From: Pontibacter sp. G13 | Lineage (GTDB): Bacteria; Bacteroidota; Bacteroidia; J057 | DNA: 64,000 nucleotides | Assembly (NCBI RefSeq): GCF_031851795.1 | Contig: NZ_CP134696.1 | Location: 5,332,001 to 5,396,000, forward strand | Direction of reading: 5' to 3' | Shown here: positions 41,356-50,379 of the stretch, one piece after another | Layout of the letters: every line of letters begins with the position of its first letter | Position numbering within the stretch: the first letter of the stretch is position 1 | Translations under genes and position numbers: made by a program | The notes under the pieces: generated by a model | Seen by the model: only the letters and a program-made list of their open reading frames with translations | The model's database searches: none | Told to the model about the DNA's origin: nothing

Positions 41356-42144
41356 TTACTGAGCCTGAAAATATGCCCAAGGTGTGGTGAATTGCACGCC
41401 CTCGGATTTCAGGAATCGGATGATCTGCTTGAAGGTCTCCATGCGATCGGGTTCGTTGACCCAGCTTCTCGGATGTCCCTGAATGATCAGTACTGGGGCA
41501 TCTTGAAATTGCCGATATCCTTCCTTGAATTGTTCGAAGTCTGGTATGTGAACCGGATATTCAATATTGACCTCGGCAATCCGGTTGAGCAGGAATTTGT
41601 CGGTGGGTGCATCCGTGTGCTTGTAGAGCCAGATCTGCAATTCAGGGATCGTGGAGAGCGCTTGGGCTGTCAATGAATCCACCGCATTGTAAGGCGCGCC
41701 AAAGGTCCGTAGCGTCAATCCCAGCTTCTCCTGCGCCAATTGCTGCGTTCGGGTCAACTGGTCCAGCTGGTAGGCATAGCTCGTCCCTTGAAATTCGCGG
41801 ACCTCATGGCCATCGACCTCAGGTTTGCAATGGCAATAGCCGTGATTCCAGATTTCATGGCCTTCCTTGTGCCGGTCCAAGATCCAGTCGTGATAATCGT
41901 CCGATGCGTTTTCGAGGGATTTGCCGATGAGCCCGATGGTGCCGATGACTTCCTCCTCGTTGAGGAAATCCATGACTTCGATCCAACCGGGATGGATCAG
42001 GCCGGATTGATAGGCGAGGTCGTCCAGCTTGAGGATGATCTGCGGACCAGTAGGTTCAGTCGAATGAGAATCTGATCCGAGTCCGCACGTCGATAACAAA
42101 CAAGCCAACGCGATCAGACATACCCAAGGAAAACGAGTAGACAT
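41356..42144 (-). CDS. polysaccharide-deacetylase-like lipoprotein
   Basis: 262 residues from the ATG at 42144, giving a lipoprotein signal ending LLSTC. The NodB-like barrel shows IILKLDDL near the start (the Asp pair), EIWNHGYCHCKP for the metal-binding His residues, TFGAPYNAVD, and a C-terminal VLIIQGHPRSW. It would deacetylate a surface or periplasmic glycan, or act on another N-acyl or O-acetyl substrate. The usual second metal His is displaced, so activity is likely but not certain. Confidence 0.8.
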   Translation of the reverse strand: MSTRFPWVCLIALACLLSTCGLGSDSHSTEPTGPQIILKLDDLAYQSGLIHPGWIEVMDFLNEEEVIGTIGLIGKSLENASDDYHDWILDRHKEGHEIWNHGYCHCKPEVDGHEVREFQGTSYAYQLDQLTRTQQLAQEKLGLTLRTFGAPYNAVDSLTAQALSTIPELQIWLYKHTDAPTDKFLLNRIAEVNIEYPVHIPDFEQFKEGYRQFQDAPVLIIQGHPRSWVNEPDRMETFKQIIRFLKSEGVQFTTPWAYFQAQ

Positions 42145-42279
42145 AGTGGACGAAATTGAGGTGATTTTGTGGGATAATCCCTTCTGGTGCGAAGATAATC
42201 CGTACTGGGCAAATTCAAGGGAGTCTCTAATCATCACGTGATTCCCATACGAATAATCCCCCCGAAATAGACGATTCTT

Positions 42280-42888
42280 TCATCCCTTCATCATCTGATA
42301 GGCCGCCGGGATCTCCACGCCCGAGAAGCCATTCGTCAGTCCATAGAAGATGATGACCAATACCACCAATCCCAATCCACAGATCCCCCAAGCCTGTCGA
42401 TCAGGAGGAAGTCCGAGGATGTGGCGAGTCATCTTCTGGCTGTGAATCGCCGCGATATGCCCAAAGAAGGCCAAAATCGCCAATCCGTAGTATGGAATGA
42501 AAAAGAGGTTCAGCGGAAAGGTGTTGAGACCCGCTACGCCAAAGTAAAAGTGGGTGTCTAGGTGGAGGAGCATCCGCCCCACGAGGACGGCGCTCACATG
42601 CATGCAGAGAAACAACGCGAGGTAGAGTCCCGACCAAATCTGTAGATGGCCGAAAAAGGATGGGGAGATCCGTCGTTTGCGCACAGCCAATCGAATGCCC
42701 GAAAAGATCTGCATGCAGACCGCGGCCAGCAATAGGGTTTCGATCAGTGGATGGCGATATAGGATTCGCAGGTGATCCATGAACGCGATATGTCGTTCGG
42801 CGCCGAATATCGCGAAGCCATGATTGAGCAGATGAAGACCGATGAAGCCTGTCAGCAAAATTCCAGAAAGATGGTGTATTCGCTTCAT
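42280..42888 (-). CDS. cytochrome b-like membrane protein
   Basis: 202 residues from the ATG at 42888. About five helices with repeated His residues at positions fit for haem ligation (LTGFIGLHLLNHG, LFLCMHVSAVLVG, FFGHIAAIHSQKM). The plan recalls small b-type cytochromes related to succinate dehydrogenase membrane anchors and DUF4405-type proteins. No partner dehydrogenase is present. A Crp/Fnr gene lies 60 bp upstream on the same strand and a second b-type cytochrome gene is 1.4 kb away. Confidence 0.65.
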   Translation of the reverse strand: MKRIHHLSGILLTGFIGLHLLNHGFAIFGAERHIAFMDHLRILYRHPLIETLLLAAVCMQIFSGIRLAVRKRRISPSFFGHLQIWSGLYLALFLCMHVSAVLVGRMLLHLDTHFYFGVAGLNTFPLNLFFIPYYGLAILAFFGHIAAIHSQKMTRHILGLPPDRQAWGICGLGLVVLVIIFYGLTNGFSGVEIPAAYQMMKG

Positions 42889-42948
42889 AAGCGGGTTTTT
42901 GCCAAAGGTCTGGCAACTCGGCATCATCTCATTTGATCTAGATCAAAT

Positions 42949-43527
42949 TCACCTTGCTTTGGGAGATCTGATCCTGCTCAAGGTCTCGATGGTGATCCCG
43001 AGATAGGAAGCGATATGGATGAGTGGAACCCGCTGGGTGATGTCTGGGCGCATTTCCAGCAAGCTTTGGTATTTCTGTTGGGCGGACTCAAACTGCATGG
43101 AGGCGATCCGCTGCTGTAGATTGAGGAAGGTCCGGATGACCACCTCCTTTTCCATGCGGTCAAATTCCCGATAGGTATCGGTGAGATGGCGGAGAGTTGA
43201 CTGATTGATTTCAAGCAGGATACTAGGCTCCACAGTCTCGATAAAGTGGGGACTGGGCACTGCTCGGAAGTAGCTGTGGATCGGACTGATGAATTCATGC
43301 TCAAATGCAAACCAATCCGAAATGTCCCGTCCATCCTTGAGGAGATAGGCACGTGCAACGCCTTGTGCGACGTAGTAGGTCTTGTCTGAAATCTGACCCG
43401 CTTGAACCAGAGGGGTCCCCTTGTCCAATTCCAAGATCTGTGTCTGCGTCTCCAACACTTCGCGGCAACCTTTGGGCAGCGGACCATAGTGGCCCTCGAT
43501 CGAGGAGAGGATTTCGGCGTGGATCAT
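42949..43527 (-). CDS. Crp/Fnr family transcriptional regulator
   Basis: 192 residues: cyclic-nucleotide-binding-like fold with LDKGTPLVQAGQISDKTYYVAQGVARAYL, central helix, and a helix-turn-helix IHIASYLGITIETLSRIRS. It is not closely similar to the regulator at 40546. It follows the SnoaL-like gene by only 3 bp and probably shares its transcript. It might control the flanking cytochrome genes. Confidence 0.9.
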   Translation of the reverse strand: MIHAEILSSIEGHYGPLPKGCREVLETQTQILELDKGTPLVQAGQISDKTYYVAQGVARAYLLKDGRDISDWFAFEHEFISPIHSYFRAVPSPHFIETVEPSILLEINQSTLRHLTDTYREFDRMEKEVVIRTFLNLQQRIASMQFESAQQKYQSLLEMRPDITQRVPLIHIASYLGITIETLSRIRSPKAR

Positions 43528-43530
43528 CCG

Positions 43531-43908
43531 CTAATACATCGTATTGGGATTGGCAGACTGCTTGGGGATCTGTTGGATGGCGTCCCAATGCTCCACGATC
43601 TTGCCTTGCTCGTCAAACCGGAAGAAATCCATGGTCACATATTGGTCATTGCCCGGCCATGTCTGGTGCGTGTGCAGGGCAACGAGATCGCCTTCCGCTA
43701 TGCACCGGACGAATTCGATGGATTTATCGGGATACTCCTGTTGCATCCGCTCGAAGTAGGAAATGAATCCCTCCGTTCCATCCGCGACATCGGGATTGTG
43801 CTGGATGTATTGCGCACCGACGTATTGCTCGACCGCGCCGCGAGGATCGCCTTCATAGGCCGTGCGGTAAAAGGCGATGGCGTTCTGTTTGTTTTGCTCC
43901 AAATTCAT
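43531..43908 (-). CDS. SnoaL/NTF2-like small protein
   Basis: 125 residues. NAIAFYRTAYEGDPRGAVEQYVGAQYIQHNP and the strand pair LVALHTHQTWPGNDQYVTMDFFRFDEQGKIVEHWD are typical of SnoaL-like cyclase-fold proteins of the NTF2 superfamily. Members are hydrolases, isomerases or binding proteins, so no reaction can be assigned. It forms a tight pair with the Crp/Fnr gene. Confidence 0.88.
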   Translation of the reverse strand: MNLEQNKQNAIAFYRTAYEGDPRGAVEQYVGAQYIQHNPDVADGTEGFISYFERMQQEYPDKSIEFVRCIAEGDLVALHTHQTWPGNDQYVTMDFFRFDEQGKIVEHWDAIQQIPKQSANPNTMY

Positions 43909-44022
43909 AGGAAAGCGATGAGAGGATGGTCCTTGAGAATCGTCTAGAAGGTAGGAGGAATCTAGATAGAGCGCAAATGTAGAACCCGATTCTCCGCATG
44001 GAGATTTCTAGGAGAAGGATTT

Positions 44023-44237
44023 GGGCGTATCCCTGCGTGCTGACAAATGGACAGATGCTGAGATACCAGACGCAGGGTCGGTCCCTTTCGTGCTTCGCTA
44101 TCGCTTCGGTCGGGGGCAATCAGAGAGATTGCCTGGGCAAATGCGTGGCGCATTCCTCATACTTCCGCTCAATCGGGGATATGAAGCTCCCCCGACTACC
44201 CCTTCAGGCACCTTACGCCGCACACACCAGCCGCACC
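44023..44237 (+). repeat. intergenic structured repeat, copy D
   Basis: Begins GGGCGTATCCC at 44023 and ends TTACGCCGCACACACCAGCC. The core GGGTCGGTCCCTTTCGTGCT follows. Instead of one long hairpin it can fold a junction: GTCGGGGG (44109-44116) with CCCCCGAC (44189-44196), enclosing GCAATC-AGAGA-GATTGC (44116-44132) and ATGCG-TGG-CGCAT (44141-44153). Confidence 0.82.
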
Positions 44238-44254
44238 ATGAGTCGGATGATCTG

Positions 44255-44815
44255 CTATTTGGACCAGACTCTCGGCAGGGTATTTTCCTGTTTGCGTATC
44301 AGATGCATCACAAATCCCACCAGATGGAAGATCAGGAGCAGGAAGACGAACTTCGCTACTATGTGATGAGACAACATGATCGGGTGAAATCCATCTAAGC
44401 CTATTTCTGGCAAGTCCGCAAACTGGCCGCTCAGGATGGCTGGCATGATGCCCTCCAAAAAGAGCGAGGCAATACCCGAAACACACATCCACAGAATCAC
44501 CACATAGAATCCGCGATGGACAAAAGCAATGAACCGCTGGTGAAAGGAACCCGGGCGGTACAGATGGGCAGGACGTGGATCACGGAAGAGTGCAAGGGTC
44601 CGGATGATCGTCAGCACAAAGACAATCACCCCCATTCCAAAATGAATTCGATACAAGTCAAATTTGGCAGGAGCATGCTCGCCGTGTTCCATGTTGATGC
44701 CGGTGTAGATCAACCCAAAGATCAGCAAGGCGGACACCCAGTGGATCCAGACGGTGCGTTTGCTATAGGTGGATGGGGCGGACGTTTGCTCGGTGGTTTG
44801 GGGGATATCCTGCAT
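44255..44815 (-). CDS. cytochrome b561-type membrane protein
   Basis: 186 residues, four helices. Haem-ligand His candidates are in VWIHWVSALLIFG, DLYRIHFGMGV, FVHRGFYVVILW and LLIFHLVGF, the spacing of prokaryotic b561 proteins that pass electrons between quinone and periplasmic acceptors. It sits downstream of the structured repeat and may be alone in its transcript. Confidence 0.88.
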   Translation of the reverse strand: MQDIPQTTEQTSAPSTYSKRTVWIHWVSALLIFGLIYTGINMEHGEHAPAKFDLYRIHFGMGVIVFVLTIIRTLALFRDPRPAHLYRPGSFHQRFIAFVHRGFYVVILWMCVSGIASLFLEGIMPAILSGQFADLPEIGLDGFHPIMLSHHIVAKFVFLLLIFHLVGFVMHLIRKQENTLPRVWSK

Positions 44816-44869
44816 GATGATGGGATGGGTGTTTCGACAAAGTTACGAAAATGTAGAATATCCCCAGTG

Positions 44870-45649
44870 TCAATATCCCAATGGGGTGCCGCCGTAAAAC
44901 CAATCTTCATCACATCCATAGGCGGGATTGATCCACGATCGATCCCGATTGGATAGCATGAACTGTTGAGGATTGACCTGCCCCGGAAATGAAGCACTGA
45001 CATATTCCTCATCGCCAATCACGAACCTCACACGAAGTTGGGTGTCCACTGATCCTGAATATTTCAACATGAGGACGGTGACAAATTCTCCCGGATGGAC
45101 CCGAATGGCAAATCCGCCATTTCCGCAAAATTCCACGCCTGGGGTTTCAATCAATCCCCATCTGGCGATGCTGTCGGGCCAACTCAAGGCTTCTTGCAGG
45201 CCGAAGGTGTAGTTATTCCTCCCTGTGAATACCAGCACCGAATCTGTTTCATTCACAAAGAAAACCGGAAAATAACGCACCAACTCATAAGGTTCGAAGA
45301 AATCGTATGGGACAAAGAGGTCTTGGTCATACGCTACCCGAATATCGAATCCACGAACATCATAGCCTTCGGGATCCCAGTCCCGGTATTCATGTAGATA
45401 ATCCTCATCAGGAATGTCTTTGAACGCAGGGAAGTCATTCAAATCTATCGGATCTCCAAATGAATACTTGCCGATGAACGGTGGGAAATTGGACCAAGCG
45501 CTGTCGCGGTGATAGGTGACTTTGGGTAACGTGTCGTATCCGGCAAGCGGCAAAATTACGGGATCGGTAAACGTCGGGTTTGGAGGGGAGCATTTGATCC
45601 ATGCGAACACGCTCATTAACCCCAAAAGAACATAGATATTTCGATTCAT
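44870..45649 (-). CDS. lipoprotein of unknown function
   Basis: 259 residues. The signal peptide has a Cys at about residue 20 (AWIKC), a somewhat weak lipobox. The mature protein is beta-rich and aromatic, with FDIRVAYDQDLFVPYDFFEPYELVRYFPVFFVN and an ending DEDWFYGGTPLGY. No family recognised. Located between the cytochrome b561 gene and the GH16 gene. Confidence 0.65.
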   Translation of the reverse strand: MNRNIYVLLGLMSVFAWIKCSPPNPTFTDPVILPLAGYDTLPKVTYHRDSAWSNFPPFIGKYSFGDPIDLNDFPAFKDIPDEDYLHEYRDWDPEGYDVRGFDIRVAYDQDLFVPYDFFEPYELVRYFPVFFVNETDSVLVFTGRNNYTFGLQEALSWPDSIARWGLIETPGVEFCGNGGFAIRVHPGEFVTVLMLKYSGSVDTQLRVRFVIGDEEYVSASFPGQVNPQQFMLSNRDRSWINPAYGCDEDWFYGGTPLGY

Positions 45650-45770
45650 GGGATATGATGAATTGCCTATATAATCAATCCCTCGCGATTGGTTACAATA
45701 GAAGAATCAATTATCTGAATTTTCATCCAAACAAAAAGGGCACCCTAAGGCGCCCTGACAATTTGAAGTC

Positions 45771-45811
45771 TAGGCAGGGAGCATCTCCTATGGATGGGTG
45801 CTCCCTGCCTA
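45771..45811 (-). terminator. terminator of the GH16 gene
   Basis: TAGGCAGGGAGCA (45771-45783) pairs perfectly with TGCTCCCTGCCTA (45799-45811), 14 bp after the stop on the minus strand. A second small stem, GGGCACC/GGCGCCC, lies at 45738-45756. Confidence 0.8.
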
Positions 45812-45824
45812 TGTTTTCTGTATG

Positions 45825-46922
45825 CTATCGCTTGATGACTTTCTGATAGGTCATCTGGTCACCATTCTGCACTTTCACGAGATACAGCGATGCGGGTAGC
45901 TGCTCCAATTGAATTGTGGAAGTTGTTTCGAACAGGTTGGCTTCTTGGACAAGTTTGCCCTGCTGATCGAAAATCTGGGCTGTGGCACCGGGCATGGCAG
46001 GGGTCAGCAGTTGCACCTGAATCACATCGGTCGCGGGATTCGGGTAGAGGGTCGCAGCCTCCTGTGAAACCTCATCGTCGATGCTCACAGAACCGTCGCT
46101 CACTAGGCGGTAGGTGTGAATCCAGTCCACACGCATGGTGTTGATGCTGTCATTGAGAAGATCCTGCTGGTTGGCGATCCCGCCGCTCCATTGCGCATCG
46201 ATGGTCCAGAGATCCCAGATGATATTCAAGCTTCGCGTGAAATCCCGGGTGGTGGTCACGCTTCCGGCAGGCTCCCCGTCCAGATAAAACTGCACGTTGT
46301 TCTTGTCTTTCCACCAGACGCCGAGTGTGTGGTATGCCTCGTTCCATTTCACGCCCTTGAGCGGGTTGTTGGCGGAGAGGTTGCGGTTGTCGAAGTTGCC
46401 TTTGGCGCGTTCGTCTTGGGTATTGACGGTGAGGAAGTATTGGGACTGCATCAAGTAAGGCCAATCCGTATAAGAAGTGATGGTCGGCTTGGAATTATTC
46501 TCGCAGATGTCGATTTCGTCGCGATTGTTGATGTCTCCATTATTCATCCAGAAGGTGTTGTACGCAGAGATGTGGGCTGTTTTCATGCTACACTCTGTGT
46601 ACATGGGGTAGCTGATCTGAGATTTGGACCAGATTCTGGAGGTATTGAACCATCGCGTGGAGGAAGTGTCGAGGGTCGCTTTGATCCAAAGTTTGCCGTC
46701 ATCCACGCCGGAGTTCTGTGTGGTCATCTGGACCGGAACTCCGTAGTTCCAGAGCGATTTGTACCATTTGGAGTTGTCGAACGTGTCGAATTCATCGGAC
46801 AGTTCGGGCACTTCTTCCCAGACTTGTCCGGCTGGGGCGGTAGGCTGGGCAAATGCCTGAAAAGCACTGATGAGACATAGGGCCGTGAGGGCCCAGATAC
46901 GGGTAGGGTAGCAATTGTTCAT
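45825..46922 (-). CDS. GH16 agarase/porphyranase-like enzyme with type IX sorting domain
   Basis: 365 residues with a signal peptide (ALTALCLISAFQAFA). The GH16 domain spans about residues 30-280, with the catalytic pattern E-I-D-I-C-E in NRDEIDICEN and FWMNNGD before it, closer to agarases and porphyranases than to laminarinases. The C-terminal 80 residues are a Por tail (ATLYPNPATDVIQVQL, LYLVKVQNG, basic end YQKVIKR). It should be secreted through the type IX system to cut a sulfated or neutral galactan outside the cell. Confidence 0.88.
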   Translation of the reverse strand: MNNCYPTRIWALTALCLISAFQAFAQPTAPAGQVWEEVPELSDEFDTFDNSKWYKSLWNYGVPVQMTTQNSGVDDGKLWIKATLDTSSTRWFNTSRIWSKSQISYPMYTECSMKTAHISAYNTFWMNNGDINNRDEIDICENNSKPTITSYTDWPYLMQSQYFLTVNTQDERAKGNFDNRNLSANNPLKGVKWNEAYHTLGVWWKDKNNVQFYLDGEPAGSVTTTRDFTRSLNIIWDLWTIDAQWSGGIANQQDLLNDSINTMRVDWIHTYRLVSDGSVSIDDEVSQEAATLYPNPATDVIQVQLLTPAMPGATAQIFDQQGKLVQEANLFETTSTIQLEQLPASLYLVKVQNGDQMTYQKVIKR

Positions 46923-47124
46923 TGAGGTAAAGTAATTTGACTCGAAAAGCTGAATGAGTTTTGGAGTCCTAACATTACTAAACCCAGATGCTGAAGGATA
47001 TCTCAGATGTTTATTTCTATGGGATGTACAGTAATTGTCTAGCGCCCTTGTTCAGTTGAAATCGACAGGCCCGAAGCCTTATTTTGGGTACGGACTTGGG
47101 CTTCGGAAATGCCAAAGGCGCAGC

Positions 47125-48315
47125 TTACTTCATCTGATAGGGAATATAATGCTCCCAACGCCAAGGAGTGAAGGTGTCTCCAATCGCCATTTCAAGCAAT
47201 TCTTTGAAGATGCTTTCCCCATTGTCACTGTTGGTCATGATCACGATGCCCAATTCCTGCGCTGGGAACAGGATCGAGTAGTGCTGGAATCCATCGTCGT
47301 GCCCTTCTTTAAATACCCCCGGGCCATAAGTAGATTGTAGCAGGCCCCATCCCAAGCCATAGCTCAATTCAATCTCGTCATGGGCGGTGGTGTCCCGATG
47401 GGACAGAGGCCCGAACTGCGCCTGGGACCGAATGCGGATATTGGGGGAGAACATCAACTGGGTGATGGGCGATCCTTGTGATTCCAAGGTGAGGATATGC
47501 GTGAGAAATCGGCTGTAATCCGCCAAGGTCGTTTCGAGCGATCCCGCCGCTCCGGCCTCTTCTGACTCCCTCCTCCGGGGAATCTTCCGATGTCCGTCTT
47601 GATGACCGAAGCAGACATGATCCTCAAATTCCGGCTTCCAGAGATAGCTGGAACGTTCCATTCGCAGCGGGATGAATACTCGCTCATCCGCCAAATCCTC
47701 CAAGCTTTGTCCTGTGATCTCCTCGATGACCCATTGGAGGATCATCATTCCCTCGCCCGAGTAGTTGTATCGTTCCCCCGGATTGTACAGGTATTTCAAT
47801 TGCTTGTCGTCCTCGATCCATCGCCAGTTGGGGAGTCCCGTGGTGTGAGATAGGCACATGCGGGCGGTGATCTGCTTGTATCGATCATCACTCGCCAAGG
47901 CATCGAGCCTACGATATTCCTTGTCAAGGGGAAGTTCAGGGATCGGAATATCGAGATAGGATTGGAGCGGTGTATCTAGATCGATGAGCCCGCTATCGGC
48001 CAATTGAGCCACGAGATAGCCAAACACTGCCTTGCTAAATGAAGCGCCGTAGATCACATCCTCAATCTGAAGGCTGTCTTGGGTTTCCGCATCGGCATAT
48101 CCGTAAGCCCGCTGATAAACGGGTTGTGTCCGGTTGAATACGGTGATGCCGAGTCCCGTGACCGACGCTTCTTCCATCAGTCGGCGGACCTGAGCGTCCA
48201 GTGCCTCTGGGTCAATGGATGATCCATCGAGTCGCTGAATGTCGGGGGAATGTGTGCATCCGATGAGTAGCATGATCCAGGTAATTGTCCAAATTATGAT
48301 CCAAGCGAATCTCAT
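47125..48315 (-). CDS. serine hydrolase lipoprotein, beta-lactamase family
   Basis: 396 residues from the ATG at 48315, which gives a lipoprotein signal ending LLIGC (Cys20); the longer frame from 48528 would run into the next gene. Catalytic S92-F-S-K95 is in GASFSKAV. The usual YxN motif is replaced by Y-S-G in YNYSGEG, a variant seen in a subgroup of these hydrolases. They act as carboxypeptidases or esterases in the cell envelope. Apparently monocistronic. Confidence 0.85.
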   Translation of the reverse strand: MRFAWIIIWTITWIMLLIGCTHSPDIQRLDGSSIDPEALDAQVRRLMEEASVTGLGITVFNRTQPVYQRAYGYADAETQDSLQIEDVIYGASFSKAVFGYLVAQLADSGLIDLDTPLQSYLDIPIPELPLDKEYRRLDALASDDRYKQITARMCLSHTTGLPNWRWIEDDKQLKYLYNPGERYNYSGEGMMILQWVIEEITGQSLEDLADERVFIPLRMERSSYLWKPEFEDHVCFGHQDGHRKIPRRRESEEAGAAGSLETTLADYSRFLTHILTLESQGSPITQLMFSPNIRIRSQAQFGPLSHRDTTAHDEIELSYGLGWGLLQSTYGPGVFKEGHDDGFQHYSILFPAQELGIVIMTNSDNGESIFKELLEMAIGDTFTPWRWEHYIPYQMK

Positions 48316-48443
48316 GAGGGGGGGTGGTTGAGGTTTCGGGGAGAGACAGCAAGTAGCGTAAAGTCTGAATTTAGGAAGAGTGGGACAAGTGATTGGAGGA
48401 ATAGTTTGGCCTTTCGCAAGATCTCTCTGCGCTGAGGGAGGAG

Positions 48444-48474
48444 CGAGTAGGTGGAGGAGCCTCTTACCTACTCG
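48444..48474 (-). terminator. possible terminator after the GT39 gene
   Basis: CGAGTAGGT (48444-48452) pairs with ACCTACTCG (48466-48474), about 32 bp past the stop of the membrane glycosyltransferase gene. There is no T-run. Confidence 0.45.
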
Positions 48475-48505
48475 ATGATGAATCGTTGTGGGAAAAGGAA
48501 CAATG

Positions 48506-50206
48506 TTAAGGTCCGGACTGAAAATCAATGGGATATAAACGACTATTCGCAGTGGGAGTAAGCCATCCAGGCTGAATGGCCATTTGTAGCTGAAAGGCCC
48601 CAGAAAAGCTCGGGGATTCCAAATCTACCCAGATGGGTTGCCCGATCAAGTCAGGGGTGATTCGGATCAGATCCATTTTGCGGACTCGTCTGGTCTGGTA
48701 ATAGAAATAATAACAGAGATAAGGCGGAAACTCGGATTGTGGGGAAAAGTCCCATGTGGAGCTTTCGGGAAGCGTGATCAAAATCTGGACAGAGAATTTA
48801 TTGCGAGTAGGCGCTTGTTTTGGGAGTGCCAATACGTCGATCTGGATAGGAGAAAAAGACTGGAAATGCGGAATGATGGCGTATTGGAACGGCTTTCGAA
48901 CGCCCCGGAGATAGGGGAGGGAAGGGACTCCAAATTCGTGAATGACCATGACCTCCTGATTCAGATATCGCTGGTCTGATTGCCAGATGTCAAACTGGTT
49001 TCGCCGACCCTCGATATTATTCAGGGAAAATCCCTCTCCAGGTGTGTAGAAGCTGTACAAAGAGGCAAGTTGATAGGAATTGACAAACGCTACCGGCAAA
49101 TCTCCCGCCACCTCATAAATGGCTTCCATTTGATCTTGATGCTGAAACCGCTTGGTTGCAGAAAACAAGAAGGCTGATTCGTCCGAAGGATAACCCGCTG
49201 CACTGAGCCCTCGGGTAATCAAGATCAAGACGATGGAGATCCCAAATATGTAATTCATCGGGCGGTGGAATTGGGGCCTGGCTTCCACCCATTGGTACGC
49301 GAAATAGACCGCAGGAATCACCACAAACAAGGTCCAATGGCCTTCTACCCGGCCTTTGAAGGTCATGAAGAAGAAGAACAGGTACCCGCCCCAAAACAGG
49401 AAATACAGCGCCCTTTCGAATAGATCATCTGGAACTTTTTTGGCACTGGCCACAAAGAAGAGGATGCCTGTCAAGGGACCTAGAACGAGTAACTGGCTCC
49501 ACACATAATCCATGGTGAAATTCAGCTCATAGGGTCGATTGCTGCGCTCAAACAGGTGGTACTGCATGGAGGGAAAGGAAGCCTCAACCTGCCACCACAG
49601 GTGCGGAAGCAATAGCAAGAATGCCACGCCTATGCCCAACCAAACCTCTTTTCGGAGGAGGAGCTTGAAATTCGAGAGCAGGACCAATCCGATGATGATG
49701 AGCCCGTGATATTTGGACAGGCACATGACAGCGGCAATGATCCCCAGCAGTACGGCTCTCTGGGTATCTGGCTGACGGAGATAGGCCTGGTAGGTCAGGA
49801 GAAATAGCGATGCTGTGAAGAGTAGGGGAGCATCCGGAATGGCGAAGAATCCAATGAAATGGAGAATGCCGACTGAGACCACGATTTTGAAGAATGTCTC
49901 AGGATGGTTGGGCTGAACCATGCGCTCCCAAAGGAAAATCGTACATGTGCTCAAGAGAATGGGGAGAAGACGGACCCCTAGCTGATTGGGGATGATGGCG
50001 TATCCAACGTTCACCAATAGGGCAATCATGGGCGGATGATCAAAATACCCCCAAGCCAATTCGCGGGAATACATCCAGTAGTAAGCCTCGTCACTCGTCA
50101 ATTCCGTCCAATACGCCTGCACCATCAATCCCAAGCACCAACTCAGATAGAAAAGGACTCGGACTCGTTGGGGGTGGCGCATAGAGGCAGCATTTCTGGT
50201 GAACAT
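48506..50206 (-). CDS. GT39/ArnT-like membrane glycosyltransferase
   Basis: 566 residues from the ATG at 50206 (the frame extends to a TTG at 50248). Around ten helices follow, with the catalytic loop after the first: ELTSDEAYYWMYSRELAWGYFDHPP, where DE and the FDHPP motif are hallmarks of ArnT/PMT-family GT-C enzymes using polyprenyl-phosphate sugars. A C-terminal soluble domain of about 190 residues would lie in the periplasm. It probably glycosylates a lipid or envelope glycan. No partner genes adjacent. Confidence 0.88.
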   Translation of the reverse strand: MFTRNAASMRHPQRVRVLFYLSWCLGLMVQAYWTELTSDEAYYWMYSRELAWGYFDHPPMIALLVNVGYAIIPNQLGVRLLPILLSTCTIFLWERMVQPNHPETFFKIVVSVGILHFIGFFAIPDAPLLFTASLFLLTYQAYLRQPDTQRAVLLGIIAAVMCLSKYHGLIIIGLVLLSNFKLLLRKEVWLGIGVAFLLLLPHLWWQVEASFPSMQYHLFERSNRPYELNFTMDYVWSQLLVLGPLTGILFFVASAKKVPDDLFERALYFLFWGGYLFFFFMTFKGRVEGHWTLFVVIPAVYFAYQWVEARPQFHRPMNYIFGISIVLILITRGLSAAGYPSDESAFLFSATKRFQHQDQMEAIYEVAGDLPVAFVNSYQLASLYSFYTPGEGFSLNNIEGRRNQFDIWQSDQRYLNQEVMVIHEFGVPSLPYLRGVRKPFQYAIIPHFQSFSPIQIDVLALPKQAPTRNKFSVQILITLPESSTWDFSPQSEFPPYLCYYFYYQTRRVRKMDLIRITPDLIGQPIWVDLESPSFSGAFQLQMAIQPGWLTPTANSRLYPIDFQSGP

Positions 50207-50326
50207 GAAGAAAGCCCATGTTTTCCTCAAAAGGAGGACGATGTTCAATCAACACCTCGCTAGTTCCCTTACCTACTGGGAATTCACCCAAACCTTTCGT
50301 CAGCACAAAAAATTCCTTTGACTGAG

Positions 50327-50368
50327 TCGGATTTCGTCGAAAGGGCTGGCCTTTTGGACGAAATCCGA
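50327..50368 (-). terminator. terminator of the pirin gene
   Basis: TCGGATTTCGTC (50327-50338) pairs perfectly with GACGAAATCCGA (50357-50368), with AAAGG/CCTTT pairing inside, followed on the minus strand by a stretch with TTTTTT. It lies 11 bp past the stop. Confidence 0.85.
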
Positions 50369-50379
50369 TCCAGTGAATA